The position numbers were made by a program, and so were the translations under genes. From NCBI GenBank assembly GCA_900755865.1, contig CAAEHZ010000082.1:1-13381 (forward strand): a DNA stretch of 13,381 bases, read 5' to 3'. Positions 1-6,165 of the stretch are shown piece after piece. Below the pieces are notes generated by a model. It saw only the letters and a list, made by a program, of their open reading frames with translations, had not been told where the DNA came from and did not search any database. The first letter of the stretch is position 1. The number at the start of each line of letters is the position of its first letter. Source of the stretch: Lachnospiraceae bacterium. GTDB lineage: Bacteria; Bacillota; Clostridia; Lachnospirales; Lachnospiraceae.

Positions 1-460
1 CTAAAAAATATAACCACCGCCCCCCCGCCGTATGTCCCGGTGTGGTAATCACCTGACAGGTCATCCCCGCAAGGGTAATCTCATCCCCGGCTTCTACATA
101 AACATCCGCAGTTACCCCGCAGGCACGCCCTGCCCGCTCGGAAACATTTAGCTCCGGGCTGTTTAACAAAAGCCGTTCCGCTTCTCCGGCATATACCTTC
201 ACCGGTTCCCTTCCCGCTGTCTGAGCTGCCAGATTCGCTGCCGTTTTTAATTCCTCCAGTCCCCAGATATGGTCGAAATGTCCATGAGTCAGAAGAATCC
301 CCGCTACCTGGAATCCATTTTTCTCAAGGGCATTGTAAATATTGGCTCCCTTGTCCGCCGGGTCAACGACAATCGTCTGCTTTTCCCCTTCCCGATATAA
401 AAAATAACAATTCGTCTGGCACATTCCAAGCACCATACGTCCAACCTTTATTTCACCCAT
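1..460 (-). CDS. MBL-fold metallo-hydrolase (glyoxalase II-like), 3' end beyond window
   Basis: Metal-dependent hydrolase of the metallo-beta-lactamase fold, probably cytoplasmic; the true substrate of this small glyoxalase II-like group is not known. I translated it from an ATG at 458-460 (MGEIKVGRMVLGMCQTN). Visible motifs are the early IVVDPA strand, the metal-binding THGHFDH (HxHxDH) and, further on, TPGHTAGG with the next metal-binding His. The usual GDTLF-type Asp motif would lie beyond the left edge. An MBL hydrolase after relA is a common clostridial order, often followed by hemZ and hisS, which supports the call. The Shine-Dalgarno is weak (GGA about 6 bases before the ATG) and lies in the repeated leader element at 467-536. 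Oddity: after TPGHTAGG the frame crosses seven consecutive G (20-26, minus strand) and gives RWLYFL, less family-like than the frame with one G fewer (GGYIF, then a stop at 1-3). A frameshift or base-calling error is possible. Confidence 0.85.
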   Translation of the reverse strand, partial: MGEIKVGRMVLGMCQTNCYFLYREGEKQTIVVDPADKGANIYNALEKNGFQVAGILLTHGHFDHIWGLEELKTAANLAAQTAGREPVKVYAGEAERLLLNSPELNVSERAGRACGVTADVYVEAGDEITLAGMTCQVITTPGHTAGGRWLYFL

Positions 461-466
461 TTTATA

Positions 467-536
467 TCCATTTCCGCGCACCCCTCTGCTTCATGACCTG
501 CCTGTGCCAGGTACGCTTCAGACACAGACCCGCGGT
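467..536 (-). promoter_or_regulatory. Repeated leader element, copy A (before MBL hydrolase)
   Basis: This 70-base stretch fills most of the relA-MBL gap. It aligns almost without gaps to the 71-base stretch before purA (8376-8446). Shared blocks in the same order are CGCGGG, TGTG-N-CTG, CCTGGCACAG, an ATG, and TGCGCGGAAATGGA. As RNA, CCGCG (535-531) can pair with CGCGG (478-474), enclosing a CUGUG/CACAG stem. The 3' end GGAAATGGA lies where a ribosome site should be. No known riboswitch class was recognised. It could be a regulatory RNA or a short dispersed repeat; the homology is seen, the function is inference. Confidence 0.55.
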
Positions 537-548
537 TCTCTCCTTTTA

Positions 549-2852
549 TCAGCCTGTGGTTCTCTCGATATCCAGCACGCTTTCGATGCCTCGAATCTTA
601 TCAATCACACGGTTTAACTCTTCCCTGCTCTGAATCTCAAAGGTCGTCTGGAGAGTTGCCAGTCCCTGCTTGCTTGTTCTTGTATTCATGGAAAGAATAT
701 TAATGTTCTTTTCCGTCAGCGCCTTGGAAATATCTGCCAGAAGTCCGTTTCTGTTATTGGCAAAAATCTTGATTTCTGCCACATACTTTTCTCCTGTATT
801 TTCCGGTGCCTCCCATTCCGCATCAATCAGTCTTGCCCGTTCCATTTCCGGCAGATTCATCATATTGACGCAGTCTGTCCGGTGAATGGAAATGCCTCTT
901 CCTCTTGTGACAAAGCCTACAATCTCATCCCCCGGAACCGGAGAACAGCACTTGGAAAACCGCACGGACAAATCTGCGATTCCCTTTACCACAATACCGC
1001 TCTTTGCCTTCTTCTGGGTAGGCTTCGCCGCCGCAAGAGCACCCGCCTCCGCGATGCTGGCAAGCACCTCCTCATTCGTCAGCTCCTTCTTGTGATCCCG
1101 CTCATAGAGCTCCTGCATCCTGCCGATAATCTGCCCTTCCTTCAGGGCACCGTGGCCGATTGCAGCCAGTACGGCATCCCATTCCCGGAAGCCGTACTTC
1201 CGCATAATGGCTTCCATATAATCCGGCTTCAACAGGTCTGACAGGTTGATGGATTTTGTCTTGCAGTAATTGGAAAGAAGCTCCTTTCCCTTTACCACGT
1301 TATCTTCCTTTAATTCTGCCTTGAACCACTGGTTGATTTTATTTTTTGCCTGAGTACTCTTGACAATATTCAGCCAGTCACGGCTGGGGCCCTTGGAATT
1401 CTGGGAAGTGATAATCTCTATTCTGTCCCCGTTCTTAATTTCATAGTCTATGGTTACAAGCTTGCCGTTTACTCTGGCTCCCACCATCTTATTTCCCACA
1501 GCCGAATGGATGCTGTACGCAAAATCAATCGGCGTAGAGCCTGCCGGCAGGTTCTTTACTTCTCCGGTAGGTGTAAAGCAGTAGACATTATCCGAGAACA
1601 AATCCAAATCGTTCTTCAGCAGGTTCATAAATTCCCTGTTGTCCGACATATCCCGCTGCCATTCCAGAATCTGGCGCAGCCATACCAGCTTTTCCTCTTC
1701 CTGGGCTTCCACCTTCTTGCCGTCCGAGGCTTCCTTATATTTCCAGTGGGCGGCAATACCATATTCCGCCGCCTTGTGCATCTCAAAGGTACGAATCTGG
1801 ATTTCAAAGGGCTGTCCGGTGCTGCCAATCAGCGTGGTATGCAGGGACTGATACATATTTGCCTTCGGCATGGCAATATAGTCCTTGAATCTGCCGGGAA
1901 TCGGTTTGTACATTTCATGAATTACGCCCAGCGCCGCATAACAGTCCTTTACCGTATCCACGATAATCCGCACCGCAAACAAATCATAAATCTGGTCCAG
2001 CGTCTTATGCTGGTTTTTCATTTTCTTATAGATACTGAAAAAGTGTTTTACACGCCCATCCACCTTTGCTTTAATCCCGGCACGGGCAATGTGCTCGCTG
2101 ACCTCATCCACAATGCTCTGAATGTACTTTTCTCTGGCACTCTTGCGCATGGCAATCTGATTCACCAAATCATAATAGACATCCGGTTCCAGATATTTTA
2201 AGGACAGGTCATCCAGCTCCACCTTTATCTTGCTGATGCCCAATCTCTGGGCAATCGGGCAGTAAATTTCCAAAGTTTCCTTTGCAATCCGCTTCTGGCT
2301 CTCCGGGGTCTTGTACTTCAGGGTACGCATATTGTGCAGCCGGTCTGCCAGTTTAATCATAATAACCCGGATATCCTTCGCCATGGCAAGAAACATCTTC
2401 CTGAGATTTTCCGCCTGCATTTCCAGCTTTTCATCCGGCTGGTTTTCTCCGGCAGAAAGCGGAATCTTCTCCAGCTTTGTCACACCATCTACCAGAAGCG
2501 CCACATCTTCCCCAAATTCCCGCTTTAAATCCTCCTCCGTCATCACGGTATCTTCCACCACATCATGTAAAATACCGGCGACAATGGTTTCCTTATCCAG
2601 CTCCAAATCCGCCAGAATAATCGCCACATTTAACGGATGGATAATGTAGGGCTCTCCGGATTTTCTGAACTGGTTCTTATGTGCTTCACTGGCAACGTGA
2701 TAAGCCTTCTCAATCATGGAGATGTCATCACTGGGATGATATTTTTTTACACGCGCAATAAGCTCCCGGTACAGTTCATCGGGATTCACAAATTCGTGTG
2801 ATTCACTTATTTTGCCGTCATCAAAAATAATCTCTTTTTTCTCTTCTGCCAT
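549..2852 (-). CDS. relA: Bifunctional (p)ppGpp synthetase/hydrolase Rel
   Basis: Long RelA/SpoT-family enzyme (767 aa, usual length) that makes (p)ppGpp from ATP and GDP/GTP and also degrades it, controlling the stringent response on ribosomes in the cytoplasm. Domains in order: HD hydrolase with HDVVED at about 96-101 and LADRLHNMRT at 168-177; synthetase around 270-372 with the substrate-loop motif RFKD (321-324), the RxKD form typical of bifunctional Rel rather than the ExDD form of E. coli RelA; TGS at about 421-483 starting DNVYCFTPTG; a Cys-containing region with KCCSPVP (634-640) and HRTDC (657-661); C-terminal ACT at about 690-765. Both active sites look intact. The ATG has AGGA 8 bases upstream. 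It lies 32 bases after apt and is probably co-transcribed with it and with the CBS and DUF308 genes. As in other Firmicutes the product is better called Rel than strict RelA. Confidence 0.97.
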   Translation of the reverse strand: MAEEKKEIIFDDGKISESHEFVNPDELYRELIARVKKYHPSDDISMIEKAYHVASEAHKNQFRKSGEPYIIHPLNVAIILADLELDKETIVAGILHDVVEDTVMTEEDLKREFGEDVALLVDGVTKLEKIPLSAGENQPDEKLEMQAENLRKMFLAMAKDIRVIMIKLADRLHNMRTLKYKTPESQKRIAKETLEIYCPIAQRLGISKIKVELDDLSLKYLEPDVYYDLVNQIAMRKSAREKYIQSIVDEVSEHIARAGIKAKVDGRVKHFFSIYKKMKNQHKTLDQIYDLFAVRIIVDTVKDCYAALGVIHEMYKPIPGRFKDYIAMPKANMYQSLHTTLIGSTGQPFEIQIRTFEMHKAAEYGIAAHWKYKEASDGKKVEAQEEEKLVWLRQILEWQRDMSDNREFMNLLKNDLDLFSDNVYCFTPTGEVKNLPAGSTPIDFAYSIHSAVGNKMVGARVNGKLVTIDYEIKNGDRIEIITSQNSKGPSRDWLNIVKSTQAKNKINQWFKAELKEDNVVKGKELLSNYCKTKSINLSDLLKPDYMEAIMRKYGFREWDAVLAAIGHGALKEGQIIGRMQELYERDHKKELTNEEVLASIAEAGALAAAKPTQKKAKSGIVVKGIADLSVRFSKCCSPVPGDEIVGFVTRGRGISIHRTDCVNMMNLPEMERARLIDAEWEAPENTGEKYVAEIKIFANNRNGLLADISKALTEKNINILSMNTRTSKQGLATLQTTFEIQSREELNRVIDKIRGIESVLDIERTTG

Positions 2853-2884
2853 AGACTGATTCCTGCCTTTTTAGCCTGTCTGTT

Positions 2885-3409
2885 TTATTTTCCGGGATAA
2901 CAAATTGCAGATTCCAGACGATATCCCTTTACCTTCTCCCGTCCGTTCAACCCTGCCAGCTCAATCAGCACCACGATACCCGCTACTTCTCCGCCAAGCT
3001 GCTCAATCAACTGAATCATTGCCTGGGTTGTACCGCCTGTGGCAATCAAATCGTCCACAATCAGTACCTTCTGTCCGGGCCTGATGCTGTCCTTGTGCAT
3101 CTCAATGGTTGCCTTGCCATATTCCAAATCATAGGATACGGAAACTGTTTCTCTGGGCAGCTTTCCCGCCTTACGAATCAATACGAAGGGTTTTCTGTTA
3201 TTATATGCAATGGGCATACCGAAAATAAATCCTCTGGACTCCGGTCCCACTACCACATCATAATCCAAGTCCTTTACCTTATCCTGCATGGTATCCACTG
3301 CAAGACGAAGTCCGTCTGCATCCTGCAAAACGCTTGTTACATCTCTGAAAATAATCCCCTTCTCCGGAAAATCCGGGATACTCAATACATAATCTTCCAG
3401 TTTTTTCAT
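2885..3409 (-). CDS. apt: Adenine phosphoribosyltransferase
   Basis: Purine salvage enzyme converting adenine and PRPP to AMP and pyrophosphate in the cytoplasm. The protein is 174 aa, a normal length. The PRPP-binding motif VLIVDDLIATGGT is at about 115-127, the N-terminal IPDFPEKGIIFRD (11-23) is typical of the family, and VVVGPESRGF (52-61) is the conserved loop. I chose the ATG at 3407-3409, which starts MKKLEDYVLS. The frame is open 29 codons further upstream, but those codons overlap the end of the CBS gene. AAAGGA lies about 12 bases before the chosen ATG, slightly far, while an ATG four codons earlier would sit directly against it. The gene lies 22 bases after the CBS stop and 32 bases before relA. 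apt-relA adjacency is a classic arrangement in Gram-positive bacteria; the recJ often found upstream is replaced here by the CBS and DUF308 genes. Confidence 0.96.
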   Translation of the reverse strand: MKKLEDYVLSIPDFPEKGIIFRDVTSVLQDADGLRLAVDTMQDKVKDLDYDVVVGPESRGFIFGMPIAYNNRKPFVLIRKAGKLPRETVSVSYDLEYGKATIEMHKDSIRPGQKVLIVDDLIATGGTTQAMIQLIEQLGGEVAGIVVLIELAGLNGREKVKGYRLESAICYPGK

Positions 3410-3431
3410 CTTTTTACCCATTCCTTTTTGA

Positions 3432-3836
3432 TTATTTGCAAAAATACTTAATGATATCACTTCTTGTAATAATTCCGATAAAAACGCCTCTGTCATCGAC
3501 TACGGGAACAAAATTCTGGTTCTTCGCCCGTTCCACCAGTGCTTCCATATCTGTATCAATACAGACGGGAGATACCTTGCCGCTTTTTATAATTTCCGTC
3601 AGCTTTATATGCTCCAAATCCTTCCGGGTCACTCTGCCGTCTTCCAGCCCTTCCAAAAGAATACTCCACAGGAAATCTCCTTCGCTGACAGTTCCCACAT
3701 ATTTATCCTGTCCGTCTACCACAGGCACCGCCGTATAACCGCTTCGGTGCATTATCTCCAGACCCTGCCGCAGAGTCATATTTTCCCTGAGATATGTCAC
3801 TTCCGCCTTCGGCTGCAAAAATAACGCTATGTTCAA
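3432..3836 (-). CDS. Two-CBS-domain protein, DarB/CbpB-like (candidate Rel regulator)
   Basis: Small cytoplasmic protein of 134 aa made almost entirely of two CBS domains, which usually bind adenine nucleotides. CBS1 spans about 7-64 with GYTAVPVVD (33-41) and GTVSEGD (48-54); CBS2 spans about 78-134 with FVPVVDD (109-115) and IGIITRSDIIKY (120-131). Size and layout match stand-alone proteins such as B. subtilis DarB and Listeria CbpB, which are known to bind c-di-AMP and, when free of it, to activate Rel. relA lies two genes downstream here, so a related role is a reasonable inference, not shown by sequence alone. The start is TTG at 3834-3836, supported by GGGAG seven bases upstream. It overlaps the stop of the DUF308 gene by four bases (TTGA), suggesting translational coupling. 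Other CBS pairs sense AMP or ATP, an alternative. Confidence 0.85.
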   Translation of the reverse strand: MNIALFLQPKAEVTYLRENMTLRQGLEIMHRSGYTAVPVVDGQDKYVGTVSEGDFLWSILLEGLEDGRVTRKDLEHIKLTEIIKSGKVSPVCIDTDMEALVERAKNQNFVPVVDDRGVFIGIITRSDIIKYFCK

Positions 3837-4450
3837 GATTTTTCTCCCTTCTCGTCCCCTTCAGCCGGGATTTCCTCGAAAGTACTTTCCAATGCGCTCT
3901 TCTCCGAAAGGTATCTTCTGATTTTCCGTGCAAAGTAGCAGGTTGTCAGGCAATCCGTCAATCCGCTGAAAATCAGTCCGATTCCAATCAGCCTGAACAG
4001 AAGATTCGCAGATTCAAAAGGATTACACATCAGCAAAATTCCGAAAATCACATTGATGACTGCAAAAATCAGCATCACAATCCAGTTGCCGTAATTCATC
4101 CGCTTCATGTCAATCACATCCTGCAGCTTGCTGCAGCCGCTGATTAACACCAGTACTCCCAGCAAAAAAGGAATCAGGGCGATAATTACTTCCACCTTGG
4201 ACAAAACCAGAATGCCAAGACCGATTCCGATTAAACCGTGAAGGAAATCATTATGGTAATAATTCTGGTGCGCATCCCTGAGAAGATAGGCAATCATGGA
4301 AACCGCTCCCGCCAGAATCAGCACAACCGCGAGCAGATATCCAAGGGTTTTCTCCATGGTTTCCGGCAGCACCAGCGCCACAATTCCAAGCAGGACATAC
4401 AGAACTCCGGTCAAAAGCGCATCCCATTTCATTTCCTTAAACAGCTTCAT
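3833..4450 (-). CDS. HdeD-like DUF308 six-helix membrane protein
   Basis: Integral membrane protein of 205 aa with about six hydrophobic segments near 10-29, 36-57, 70-84, 87-106, 122-142 and 148-170, arranged as repeated pairs with short loops and glycine-rich helices (GIGLGILVL, GIGLIFSG). This matches the DUF308/HdeD family; E. coli HdeD is linked to acid resistance but the biochemical role of the family is unknown. The C-terminal tail (about 175-205) is charged, first basic (RKIRRY) then acidic, and probably cytoplasmic. I chose the ATG at 4448-4450 because GGAGG lies seven bases upstream; a start six codons earlier has no comparable site. It is the first gene of the likely DUF308-CBS-apt-relA-MBL operon and its stop overlaps the TTG start of the CBS gene. 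No substrate or partner can be named. Confidence 0.82.
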   Translation of the reverse strand: MKLFKEMKWDALLTGVLYVLLGIVALVLPETMEKTLGYLLAVVLILAGAVSMIAYLLRDAHQNYYHNDFLHGLIGIGLGILVLSKVEVIIALIPFLLGVLVLISGCSKLQDVIDMKRMNYGNWIVMLIFAVINVIFGILLMCNPFESANLLFRLIGIGLIFSGLTDCLTTCYFARKIRRYLSEKSALESTFEEIPAEGDEKGEKS

Positions 4451-4509
4451 ACAGACTCCTCCTTCCAATCCTCCGCCAACGTCTGATACAACCTGTTATT
4501 TCCGCAAAC

Positions 4510-4538
4510 CTATAATTTCAGAAAGGACTCTTTTTCAA
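4510..4538 (-). promoter_or_regulatory. Possible promoter of the DUF308-CBS-apt-relA operon
   Basis: On the minus strand TTGAAA (4538-4533) is followed after 17 bases by TTATAG (4515-4510), about 60 bases before the DUF308 start. The -35 box lies across the loop and inner stem of the terminator hairpin of the preceding SEC-C gene, so terminator and promoter would be overlaid. The -10 box is weak; moderate to low confidence. Confidence 0.3.
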
Positions 4539-4547
4539 AGAGTCCTT
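4523..4547 (-). terminator. Terminator hairpin after the SEC-C gene
   Basis: Perfect 11-base inverted repeat AAGGACTCTTT (4523-4533) and AAAGAGTCCTT (4537-4547) with a 3-base loop, 16 bases after the stop of the SEC-C gene. The T-tract on the minus strand is short (CTTTCT, then AAATT), so termination may be imperfect. Read-through would feed into the DUF308 operon. Confidence 0.7.
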
Positions 4548-4563
4548 CATTCTGTTTTCCTAT

Positions 4564-5067
4564 TTACTTTTTGCCGCAGCATTTCTTATATTTCTTACCG
4601 CTTCCGCAGGGACAGGGGTCATTGGGATATACCTTTGCGTCCTTTACGATTGTGGTAGAGGATTTCTGCTCCTTGTAAAGAGCCTTTCTGGTTTCCTCGT
4701 CGAAAATATCCTGCCACTCTTCCAGATTATACAGCCAGTCAGCCTCTGCTGCCACCATGTTTTTATACAGAAGTGCCTTGTCAAAGCCAAGGTTGACCTT
4801 TGTGTCCTCTTCCATCTCCTCAATGGGATTCTGCACCTTCAGGCTGTCATTGATACCATCCAGGAATCCGGTCATAGTCATTATGGATACCCCATACTTG
4901 TCCGCAAGTTCCTTAACGGTTCCCTCTACTACTTCATCGGGATTCTTTAAAAGCTGTGCATAGATATTTTTCTCTTCCTGGAAATAGGCACCCCAGAGCT
5001 GCTGCAGCTTCTGCTGTCCAACTGTCTCGTTGTATGCCATTTCTCTCCATTGTTCCAATAAAGCCAT
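4564..5067 (-). CDS. SEC-C metal-binding domain protein
   Basis: Cytoplasmic protein of 167 aa. The last 20 residues form a SEC-C zinc-binding motif, [13 protein letters not shown], with Cys at 152, 154, 163 and 164; the same motif closes SecA and many unrelated proteins. The N-terminal about 145 residues are helical and acidic, with the stretch [14 protein letters not shown] near 49-62 and [10 protein letters not shown] near 67-76, and match no fold I can name. I recall very similar proteins across Lachnospiraceae annotated only as SEC-C proteins, so the function is unknown. Start: ATG at 5065-5067 with AAGGTGG eight bases upstream; an in-frame GTG four codons earlier lies inside that site. 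It appears monocistronic, with its own promoter at 5115-5143 and a hairpin terminator after the stop. It is divergent from the small membrane protein gene. Confidence 0.88.
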   Translation of the reverse strand: MALLEQWREMAYNETVGQQKLQQLWGAYFQEEKNIYAQLLKNPDEVVEGTVKELADKYGVSIMTMTGFLDGINDSLKVQNPIEEMEEDTKVNLGFDKALLYKNMVAAEADWLYNLEEWQDIFDEETRKALYKEQKSSTTIVKDAKVYPNDPCPCGSGKKYKKCCGKK

Positions 5068-5114
5068 CGTACTTACCACCTTTTTGTTGTAATTGCGTAA
5101 TTTAAATATACATT

Positions 5115-5143
5115 AGTATATAACAAAATCCCACTAAACACAA
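5115..5143 (-). promoter_or_regulatory. Promoter of the SEC-C gene
   Basis: Minus-strand TTGTGT (5143-5138), 17-base spacer, TATACT (5120-5115). Transcription would begin near 5108, giving a leader of about 40 bases before the ATG at 5067. Confidence 0.5.
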
Positions 5144-5157
5144 GTCGTGAATTTCTA

Positions 5158-5186
5158 TTTACAGTCTTTTGAAAAAATGATATTCT
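5158..5186 (+). promoter_or_regulatory. Promoter of the small membrane protein gene
   Basis: Plus-strand TTTACA (5158-5163), 17-base spacer, TATTCT (5181-5186). A start near 5193 leaves about 42 bases before the ATG at 5235. Together with the minus-strand promoter at 5115-5143 this makes the 5068-5234 gap a compact divergent promoter region. Confidence 0.5.
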
Positions 5187-5234
5187 GTATGCAGTTATTT
5201 CAAAATCCTGTTCTGTTTCATAAGGAGAAGAATT

Positions 5235-5525
5235 ATGACTCAAAATACAACGAATACCGACAACAATAAAAAGAAAAAGCACCCAAAGCAGATTGCCGCC
5301 ATTATCGGCATCCTTCTTCTTGTGCTCCTCTATATTGCTACCCTTATCAGTGCTCTGGTGGACAGTTCTGCCACAAAAAGCTGGTTCCGTATGTGTCTTT
5401 TTGCCACAGTTGCCGTTCCTCTGCTGCTCTGGATTTACATCTGGATGTATGGAAAGCTGACCGGGAAGCACACCATTGCGGAGGATACCCCTTCCAGCCC
5501 GGATGAAAAGGAACAGATAAAATAA
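5235..5525 (+). CDS. Small two-helix membrane protein, unknown function
   Basis: Not recognised as a named family. The 96-aa product has a polar, lysine-rich N-terminus (about 1-19, with KKKK at 12-15), two hydrophobic helices at about 20-42 and 51-72 joined by a short loop, and a polar acidic tail (about 80-96, SSPDEKEQ). The basic N-terminus suggests both ends face the cytoplasm. There is no cleavable signal motif and no cysteine pair. The gene is convincing despite its size: AAGGAG lies eight bases before the ATG, a promoter lies at 5158-5186, and a hairpin with a T-run follows the stop. It is the only plus-strand gene in the window, divergent from the SEC-C gene and convergent with the HAD gene, so neither neighbour is an operon partner. 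No function is proposed. Confidence 0.82.
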   Translation: MTQNTTNTDNNKKKKHPKQIAAIIGILLLVLLYIATLISALVDSSATKSWFRMCLFATVAVPLLLWIYIWMYGKLTGKHTIAEDTPSSPDEKEQIK

Positions 5526-5533
5526 ACATAAAA

Positions 5534-5582
5534 GGCTGGCAGCACCGGGATTACTTCACCCCCAGCGCTGCCAGTTCTTTTT
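5534..5582. terminator. Bidirectional terminator between convergent genes
   Basis: CTGGCAGC (5536-5543) pairs with GCTGCCAG (5567-5574) across a 23-base loop, with two further G-U pairs possible on the plus strand. On the plus strand it is followed by TTCTTTTT, ending the small membrane protein transcript. On the minus strand CCTTTTATG follows. The right arm and the TAA of the HAD gene (5551-5553, in the loop) are part of that gene, so the hairpin is partly coding. Confidence 0.68.
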
Positions 5583-6165
5583 GTGCCTGCTCCTTTGTTT
5601 TAAAAACAATTCCTGCGAATCCCGCTTCCACAGCCGCATCCACGTTCTTTTCAGTATCATCCAGGAAAACACATTCCTCTGCCTTTAATCCATATCTGGA
5701 AAGCAGCAGTTCATAGATTTCCCTCCAGGGCTTGATAACCTTATCCTCGTAGGATAAAATTCCCCCATCCGTATAAGGAATAAAATCCAGGGCATCCCTG
5801 CAGTCCACATATGCCTTATAGGAAAAATTGGACAGGTAGTAAACCCCATATCCCTTTTCCCTCAATTCCTGAATCCAGGGTATCGCATACTCTCTTTTTG
5901 TCACCATTCCCTGAATATTGTCATAGGCAAGATGCAGCTCCTGTTCAATCTCCGGGTCAATTTTCACAAATTCCGCCATCAGCTTGTCCGCATCCCATTC
6001 CCCTCTGTCAAACTCATTCCAGAAGGGGCTTAACACGGAAGCTTGGGCAATTCTTTTTATCATGGCTTCATCAAAGCCCTTGTCCTGTAAAAATTCCTTC
6101 CATCTGAAATCGGTCAGTACATTGCCGATATCAAAAACAACATTCCGTATCATTCTGATAATCAT
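5551..6165 (-). CDS. HAD-superfamily hydrolase (YihX-like subfamily IA)
   Basis: Cytoplasmic phosphatase-type HAD enzyme of 204 aa. Motif I is VVFDIGNVLTD (9-19) with nucleophile Asp12; the usual second Asp is replaced by Gly-Asn (DxGN), a form also found in E. coli YihX, a glucose-1-phosphate phosphatase. Motif II is YYLSNFS (Ser112), motif III is Lys145 in VIKPW, and motif IV is FLDDTEKN (Asp169, Asp170). Residues about 25-105 form the helical cap. The substrate cannot be read from sequence; a small sugar phosphate is plausible. Start is uncertain: ATG at 6163-6165 overlaps the LysR stop (ATGA), favouring coupling, while ATG at 6151-6153 (MIRNVVFD) also fits the family and has AAAGGA 12 bases upstream. 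It is co-directional with LysR and purA. Its 3' codons form one arm of a bidirectional terminator. Confidence 0.88.
   Translation of the reverse strand: MIIRMIRNVVFDIGNVLTDFRWKEFLQDKGFDEAMIKRIAQASVLSPFWNEFDRGEWDADKLMAEFVKIDPEIEQELHLAYDNIQGMVTKREYAIPWIQELREKGYGVYYLSNFSYKAYVDCRDALDFIPYTDGGILSYEDKVIKPWREIYELLLSRYGLKAEECVFLDDTEKNVDAAVEAGFAGIVFKTKEQAQKELAALGVK

Noticed and set aside
1506..2201. 231-codon plus-strand open frame inside relA
   Set aside because: It lies antisense to intact Rel domains, has no ribosome site, and its translation has no domain-like pattern. It is a shadow of the relA reading frame.
3410..3496. Longer N-terminus for Apt (29 extra residues)
   Set aside because: Those codons overlap the CBS gene end in another frame, and MKKLEDYVLS is the normal Apt start.
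5073..5471. 132-codon minus-strand open frame opposite the small membrane protein
   Set aside because: It covers both divergent promoters and the antisense of the membrane protein gene; composition is not protein-like and no ribosome site is present.
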